Shown one piece after another: positions 60,190 to 64,000 of a stretch of 64,000 nt of DNA. Source of the stretch: Mesorhizobium_B sp035998495. GTDB lineage: Bacteria > Pseudomonadota > Alphaproteobacteria > Rhizobiales > Rhizobiaceae. Position numbers and translations under genes: made by a program. The stretch is from the NCBI GenBank assembly GCA_035998495.1, contig DASYHP010000077.1, positions 1-64,000 of the forward strand. The letters run 5' to 3'. The notes beneath the pieces are model-generated. The model was not told the origin of the DNA, searched no databases, and saw nothing but the letters and a program-made list of their open reading frames with translations. Position 1 is the stretch's first letter. Each line of letters opens with the position of its first letter.

Positions 60190-61632
60190 ATGGCGAGCGA
60201 CAACTGGCCCGTTCACCGAACGATTCGAGGTCCCATCGTGATGATCGGCTTCGGCTCGATCGGGCGCGGCGCCCTGCCCTTGATCGAGCGCCATTTCCGC
60301 TTCGACAAGTCCCGCTTCACCGTGATCGACCCCAAGGACACGGACCGCCGGTTGCTCGACGAGCGCGGCATCCGCTTCGTTCAGGACGCGGTCACGCGGG
60401 AGAATTTTCGCGAGCTTCTGACCCCCCTGCTGACGCAAGGCGATGGCCAGGGGTTCTGCGTGAACCTTTCCGTCGACACCTCCTCGCTCGACCTGATGAA
60501 GCTCTGCCGCGAGCTTGGCGTGCTTTATATCGACACGGTGGTGGAGCCTTGGGCCGGCTTCTATTTCAGCAAAGGGGCGGGCTCGGCTGCCCGCACCAAC
60601 TACGCCCTGCGCGAGACCGTGCGGGAGGAAGCGCGAAAGAATCCGGGCGGAACGACGGCCGTGTCCTGCTGCGGGGCCAATCCCGGCATGGTCTCGTGGT
60701 TCGTGAAGCAGGCGCTCCTTGACGTGGCGGGCGCGCTGGGCCTGCCGACGCAAGCGCCGGCCGTGTCCGACCGCGAGGGCTGGGCGCAGCTCATGCGCGA
60801 CGCCGGCGTCAAGGGTATCCATATCGCCGAGCGCGACACGCAGCGCTCGAAGGCGCCCAAGCCCATGGGCGTGTTCTGGAATACCTGGTCGGTGGAGGGC
60901 TTCATCTCGGAAGGCCTGCAGCCGGCCGAGCTCGGCTGGGGCACGCATGAGAAGTGGATGCCGGAGAACGCGCGCACCCAGGACTTCGGCCCACGCGCCG
61001 CCATCTATCTGGAGCAGCCCGGGGCCAACACGCGCGTGCGCTCCTGGTGCCCGACGCCGGGGCCGCAATATGGATTCCTCGTGACCCACAACGAGTCGAT
61101 CTCGATTTCCGACTTCTTCACGTTGCGCGAAAACGGCGAGGCGGTCTTCCGGCCTACCTGCCACTACGCCTACCACCCCGCCAATGACGCGGTTTTGTCG
61201 CTGCACGAGATGTTCGGCGCGGGCGGCGTGGCGCAGAAAGAGCTTCACGTGCTCGACGAGGACGAGCTGGTGGACGGCGTGGACGAACTCGGCGTGCTGC
61301 TCTACGGCCATGGCAAGAACGCCTACTGGTACGGCTCGCAGTTGAGCCTCGATGAAGCGCGGAAACTCGCGCCCTACCAGAACGCCACGGGCTTGCAGGT
61401 CTCGTCGGCGGTGCTCGCGGGCATGGTGTGGGCGCTCGAGAACCCGGAGGCCGGGATCGTCGAGACCGACGAGATGGATTTTTCCCGCTGCCTTGACGTG
61501 CAGCGGCCCTATCTCGGCCCTGTGAAGGGTTATTATACCGATTGGCACCCGCTGGTGGGCCGGCCCGGGCTGTTCCCAGAGGACATCGACGAGATCGACC
61601 CCTGGCAGTTCCGCAACATCCTGGTGCGCTAA
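60190..61632 (+). CDS. hss: Homospermidine synthase
   Basis: The 480-residue product has IVMIGFGSIGRGALPLIERHF (NAD binding), DTVVEPWAGFYF, CCGANPGMVSWFVKQALLD and THEKWMPENARTQDFGPRAA. It joins two putrescines, or putrescine with spermidine, to homospermidine using NAD. Together with the ornithine decarboxylase at 45809-46942 it gives a complete ornithine-to-homospermidine route. GGGAAAATC precedes ATG 60190. A palindromic repeat follows directly after the stop. Confidence 0.95.
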   Translation: MASDNWPVHRTIRGPIVMIGFGSIGRGALPLIERHFRFDKSRFTVIDPKDTDRRLLDERGIRFVQDAVTRENFRELLTPLLTQGDGQGFCVNLSVDTSSLDLMKLCRELGVLYIDTVVEPWAGFYFSKGAGSAARTNYALRETVREEARKNPGGTTAVSCCGANPGMVSWFVKQALLDVAGALGLPTQAPAVSDREGWAQLMRDAGVKGIHIAERDTQRSKAPKPMGVFWNTWSVEGFISEGLQPAELGWGTHEKWMPENARTQDFGPRAAIYLEQPGANTRVRSWCPTPGPQYGFLVTHNESISISDFFTLRENGEAVFRPTCHYAYHPANDAVLSLHEMFGAGGVAQKELHVLDEDELVDGVDELGVLLYGHGKNAYWYGSQLSLDEARKLAPYQNATGLQVSSAVLAGMVWALENPEAGIVETDEMDFSRCLDVQRPYLGPVKGYYTDWHPLVGRPGLFPEDIDEIDPWQFRNILVR

Positions 61633-61678
61633 GCATGGCCCCGAGGAGTTGCAGACTTCTCGGAAAAGGCCCTGCGTG
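61633..61678. repeat. Dispersed palindromic intergenic element, copy E
   Basis: GCATGGCCCCGAGGAGTTGC then AGACTTCTCGGAAAAGGCCCTGCG shares the CCGAxxAGTTGCAGACTTxTCGG core of copy A, with a covarying change in both arms that keeps the stem paired. It starts next to the hss stop codon and may end its mRNA. Confidence 0.65.
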
Positions 61679-61750
61679 AAAAGACGGTCTTAAGGCGCGT
61701 GGTCGCCTCGACCTGAAGCGTTCGCCGTGCCGGCGCGAGCGGCCGGGCGC

Positions 61751-62134
61751 TCAGGCGCCGACCAGCTTGAGCTGCTTGTCGAAGACGGTGAGCACGCGGG
61801 ATAGCTCGTGGCCGCGCTTGAGCACCGCGCCTGCTGCCGACAGCACGGCGTAGGCGCCCTGCTTTCGCGCGAGCTTCGGGTTCTTCACGATGCGGAAGAG
61901 CGGCGTCTCGCTGGTGCGGCGATAGACGGAGAACACCGCCTGGTCGCGCAGATGGTCGATCGCGTAGTCGCGCCACTCATTGGCGGCGACCATACGGCCG
62001 TAGAGGCGGAGGATCTGGTCGAGCTCTCTTCGGTCGAAGGTGACGGGAAGGTCGAGGCGGCGGCGCTGCACTTCGTGGAATGGGACGAGGATCTGAGAAT
62101 CCTCCGTGCTCTCCCCCGCCAGGCGATCCATCAT
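61751..62134 (-). CDS. DUF2794 family protein
   Basis: The 127-residue product has FHEVQRRRLDLPVTFDRREL, the central RMVAANEWRDYAIDHLRDQAVFSVYRRTSE and LFRIVKNPKLARKQGAYAVL, diagnostic of DUF2794, a short protein conserved in Hyphomicrobiales without known function. AAGGA lies 9 nt before ATG 62134. It converges on hss with about 118 bp between. Confidence 0.85.
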   Translation of the reverse strand: MMDRLAGESTEDSQILVPFHEVQRRRLDLPVTFDRRELDQILRLYGRMVAANEWRDYAIDHLRDQAVFSVYRRTSETPLFRIVKNPKLARKQGAYAVLSAAGAVLKRGHELSRVLTVFDKQLKLVGA

Positions 62135-62563
62135 GCGTCTGATCCTTAGCCGATGCTCTCCATGCCGAAGGTGCGCGCACCCCGGCAGGATTTCAAGACC
62201 GATCCGGCAAAAGGGTTTCCCTGGTTGCGGTCGCCCCGAGCCGGGCCTGACGTCGAGCCTTGGGCGCGCCTTCCCGGCGAGAAATGAGAGCCGATCCACG
62301 TCGGTGAATGGGCCCTCACCGCCATGTTTTGGCCGCGCTTCGTCCTTGCTGGGGCCGCAATGGGGAAGGAGGCTTCCCCCGTCCAAAGGACAGTTCGGTC
62401 CGGCGCCGGCCCGGCATCCCCAAGTCCCCGCCCCAAGGGCCGGGGCCGGTCCGAACGACCAGGGCATGATCCCGAACCGAAGGTCCGCGCCAGCGAAAAG
62501 TTGCGGACCTTTCGGACAAGATCATGCGCAAACGAAGACAGGCCCGCACCGCGGGCAGTTTCT
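62135..62563. other. Gene-free stretch with one palindromic repeat
   Basis: About 430 bp between the DUF2794 start and the DUF1223 stop on the minus strand. It contains the repeat at 62464-62529 and no frame with a ribosome site that I would accept. A CCGGCCCGGC/GCCGGGCCGG-rich portion near 62400-62450 can form hairpins. Confidence 0.4.
62464..62529. repeat. Dispersed palindromic intergenic element, copy B
   Basis: GCATGATCCCGAACCGAAGG, TCCGCGCCAGCGAAAAGTTG, CGGACCTTTCGGACAAGATC, ATGCGC: the longer variant, with an extra internal AAGGTCCGCGCCAGCG block and GGTCCGC / GCGGACC arms. Its reverse complement is found at 57134-57200. Confidence 0.7.
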
Positions 62564-63343
62564 TCAGAACTTCCGGATCACCGCCGCGCCCAGGATCGGG
62601 CCGGGCAAGCCGCCCGGCTCCACCCTTTGCAGGAGCACGGCTGCGCCTTCGCCGGCCGCCGCCGTCCAGGGCACCTCGAAATGCGCGGGCTTGCCGCTCC
62701 ACACGCCCACGGGCTGGATGCGCCGGACGGGGTTCCAGTAAACGATGGTGCGCCCCTTGTTCTCCCCTTCGGGGATCGTCACGGGCGTGGGCGGGCCGAA
62801 GGACACTGCGAGAAGATGGGCATGGCCCGGCGCGCCGTCGCTCACAACCTCGACGCCCGCGCCTTGCGTCCGGGCGGCGGCGACGTCGATGACGAGGCTG
62901 TCGCCGCGGCGTCCGGCCTGAACGGAAATCTGCGGCGCGGCCCCCGCCATCGCCATCTCCTTGAGCGCCCGCAGGATCGGCTCGCGGTCGCCGCCGTTCA
63001 TCTCCGCGCGGCCGTTCAGCACGGCTTGCGGCGTGTAGATGGAGCGGCTGCCCAGCGCGTATTTGTACTGCTTCTGGCGTCGCGTGTTCTCGCGGCTCGC
63101 GAACGTATCGTGCCAGCCGAGATAGTCCCAGTAGTCGACGTGATAGGCGAGCACGACGATGTCAGGCCGTTGGACGAGCTCGCCCAGAACGGCGTCGGCG
63201 GCGGGACAGGAGTTGCAGCCCTGGCTCGTGAAGAGCTCGACCACGCCGGTGATCTTCTGGCCGTTCTCGGCCCGCGGCGCGGCGACGGCCAGGACCACGG
63301 CCGAAAGGCAGGCGAGCGCCGCGGCAAGAAGGCGGGCGGTCAT
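62564..63343 (-). CDS. DUF1223 thioredoxin-like exported protein
   Basis: The 259-residue product has a signal peptide (ARLLAAALACLSAVVLAVAA), then VVELFTSQGCNSCPAADAVL with a C-x2-C in thioredoxin position. VDYWDYLGWHDTFASR and SIYTPQAVLNGRAEMNG follow, defining DUF1223. Placed beside acnA in many Hyphomicrobiales. A periplasmic redox role is plausible but unproven. Confidence 0.87.
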   Translation of the reverse strand: MTARLLAAALACLSAVVLAVAAPRAENGQKITGVVELFTSQGCNSCPAADAVLGELVQRPDIVVLAYHVDYWDYLGWHDTFASRENTRRQKQYKYALGSRSIYTPQAVLNGRAEMNGGDREPILRALKEMAMAGAAPQISVQAGRRGDSLVIDVAAARTQGAGVEVVSDGAPGHAHLLAVSFGPPTPVTIPEGENKGRTIVYWNPVRRIQPVGVWSGKPAHFEVPWTAAAGEGAAVLLQRVEPGGLPGPILGAAVIRKF

Positions 63344-63520
63344 GACCGGACCGAGGGGACATGGAGGCGGGACGGGCGGGGTGTCACGGGCGCAGACAAC
63401 CGCATCCTCCTTCGTCTTCTCCCGCTTGGGTTCTCATGGACGGCCTTCAGCCTCTAGGCCGGGCAGGACCGGAGGGGAAGTCACTTCGCGGTGAGACGGG
63501 CATGAGGGAGAGCCCCTCCC

Positions 63521-63553
63521 TCCCCGTCCTGAGCCATGCCGAAAGGACGGGGA
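63521..63553. repeat. Hairpin downstream of acnA
   Basis: TCCCCGTCCT (63521-63530) pairs with AGGACGGGGA (63544-63553) around 13 bases. On the acnA strand it lies 16-48 bp after the stop. No T-run follows, so it is a hairpin or repeat of uncertain terminator value. Confidence 0.5.
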
Positions 63554-63568
63554 GAGGAACGCTCTCAT

Positions 63569-64000
63569 TCACGCCGCGAGGTCGCGCAGGACGTAATGCA
63601 GGATGCCGCCGTTCCTGAAATAATCGAGCTCGTCCAGCGTATCGATGCGGCAAAGCAGCGGCACGCGCTTCTCCTCGCCCTGCGCCGTGCGGATCACCGC
63701 CTCCATCTTCTGGCGCGGGCGCACCGTCTCGATCCCCTCGATCGTGACGGTCTCGTCGCCCTTCAGGCCCAGCGTCGCCCAATTGGTCCCTTCCTCGAAG
63801 GTGAAGGGCGCGATGCCCATGCCGACCAAGTTCGAGCGGTGGATGCGCTCGAAGCTCTGGGCGATCACCGCGCGCACGCCGAGCAGCCGCGTGCCTTTGG
63901 CCGCCCAGTCGCGCGACGAGCCGTTGCCGTATTCGATGCCGGCGAACACGACCAGCGGCACGCCCTCCTCGCGGTAGCGCATGGCCGCCTCGTAGATCGC
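63569..64000 (-). CDS. acnA: Aconitate hydratase A, C-terminal part (runs off the window)
   Basis: The visible 143 residues start AIYEAAMRYREEGVPLVVFA and include the swivel-domain motif GIEYGNGSSRDWAAKGTRLLGVRAVIAQSFERIHRSNLVGMGI, quoted here in part: YGNGSSRDWAAKG and RIHRSNLVGMG. They end ILHYVLRDLAA. This is the substrate-binding C-terminal domain of the roughly 900-residue AcnA/IRP-type aconitase; the [4Fe-4S] cysteines lie in the missing part. It converts citrate to isocitrate in the TCA cycle. The DUF1223 gene follows 225 bp downstream. Confidence 0.96.
   Translation of the reverse strand, partial: AIYEAAMRYREEGVPLVVFAGIEYGNGSSRDWAAKGTRLLGVRAVIAQSFERIHRSNLVGMGIAPFTFEEGTNWATLGLKGDETVTIEGIETVRPRQKMEAVIRTAQGEEKRVPLLCRIDTLDELDYFRNGGILHYVLRDLAA

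Noticed and set aside
1..64000. CRISPR arrays, rRNA genes, intact prophage or phage-defence islands
   Set aside because: No regularly spaced direct repeats, no rRNA sequence, no cas, integrase or phage structural genes were recognised anywhere in the window.

Overview
The window is high-GC chromosomal DNA of an alphaproteobacterium of the order Hyphomicrobiales (Rhizobiales). The evidence is the gene content (ActS/ActR, a DUF1150 gene next to a small heat-shock gene, DUF2794, DUF882, DUF2244, DUF1007, homospermidine synthase, a type III-fold ornithine decarboxylase with a long leader) and the dispersed palindromic intergenic repeats of a kind typical of that order. I cannot name the genus.

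Region 1 to about 8.8 kb is an accessory segment with visibly lower GC than the rest. It opens with the 5' end of an IS3-family orfA that has landed in a gluconokinase gene. A co-directional cassette follows: ROK regulator, M20 amidohydrolase, two tandem paralogous periplasmic binding proteins, a ribose/fructose-type ABC permease, a YhfX-like PLP enzyme and a single-domain ABC ATPase. A convergent YbaK-type deacylase comes next, and the segment ends at the 5' half of a tRNA-Arg gene whose 3' half is gone. This is the most likely place for an undescribed pathway: an importer coupled to an alanine-racemase-fold enzyme and a hydrolase.

From 9 to 18.4 kb there is a mixed set: a P-loop sugar/nucleoside kinase, a nu-class GST, Mpg glycosylase, an isochorismatase-fold hydrolase, a Crp/Fnr regulator, SDR oxidoreductases, a HAD phosphatase and a LysR regulator. 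From 18.4 to 32.2 kb are conserved core genes: murJ and glnD, a small heat-shock protein with a ROSE-like RNA thermometer plus its DUF1150 partner, a nucleoside hydrolase, an Ada/Ogt methyltransferase, DUF2244/nth/DUF2214, adenosine kinase, a decayed toxin-antitoxin pair, trpS, a Usp protein and a NifU-type Fe-S scaffold preceded by an Irr-like iron control element.

From 32.3 to 45.3 kb: a Tat-type lipoprotein L,D-transpeptidase, mmcB, an unrecognised membrane/exported protein pair, the redox two-component system actR/actS, a repeat-rich gap, an aminotransferase, a GNAT enzyme, denD, a NicO metal exporter with DUF1007, and an amidase/LysR pair. From 45.3 to 64 kb: ornithine decarboxylase behind a roughly 400-nt speF-type leader that contains a short ORF, a GNAT gene, a TetR-controlled membrane pair, DUF533, trhO, eda, DUF882, a sigma-54 activator, pepF, a heme-dependent N-demethylase-like gene, hss, DUF2794, DUF1223 and the 3' end of acnA. 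Ornithine decarboxylase and Hss together make a putrescine-to-homospermidine route. All assignments come from reading the sequence; no database search was run.
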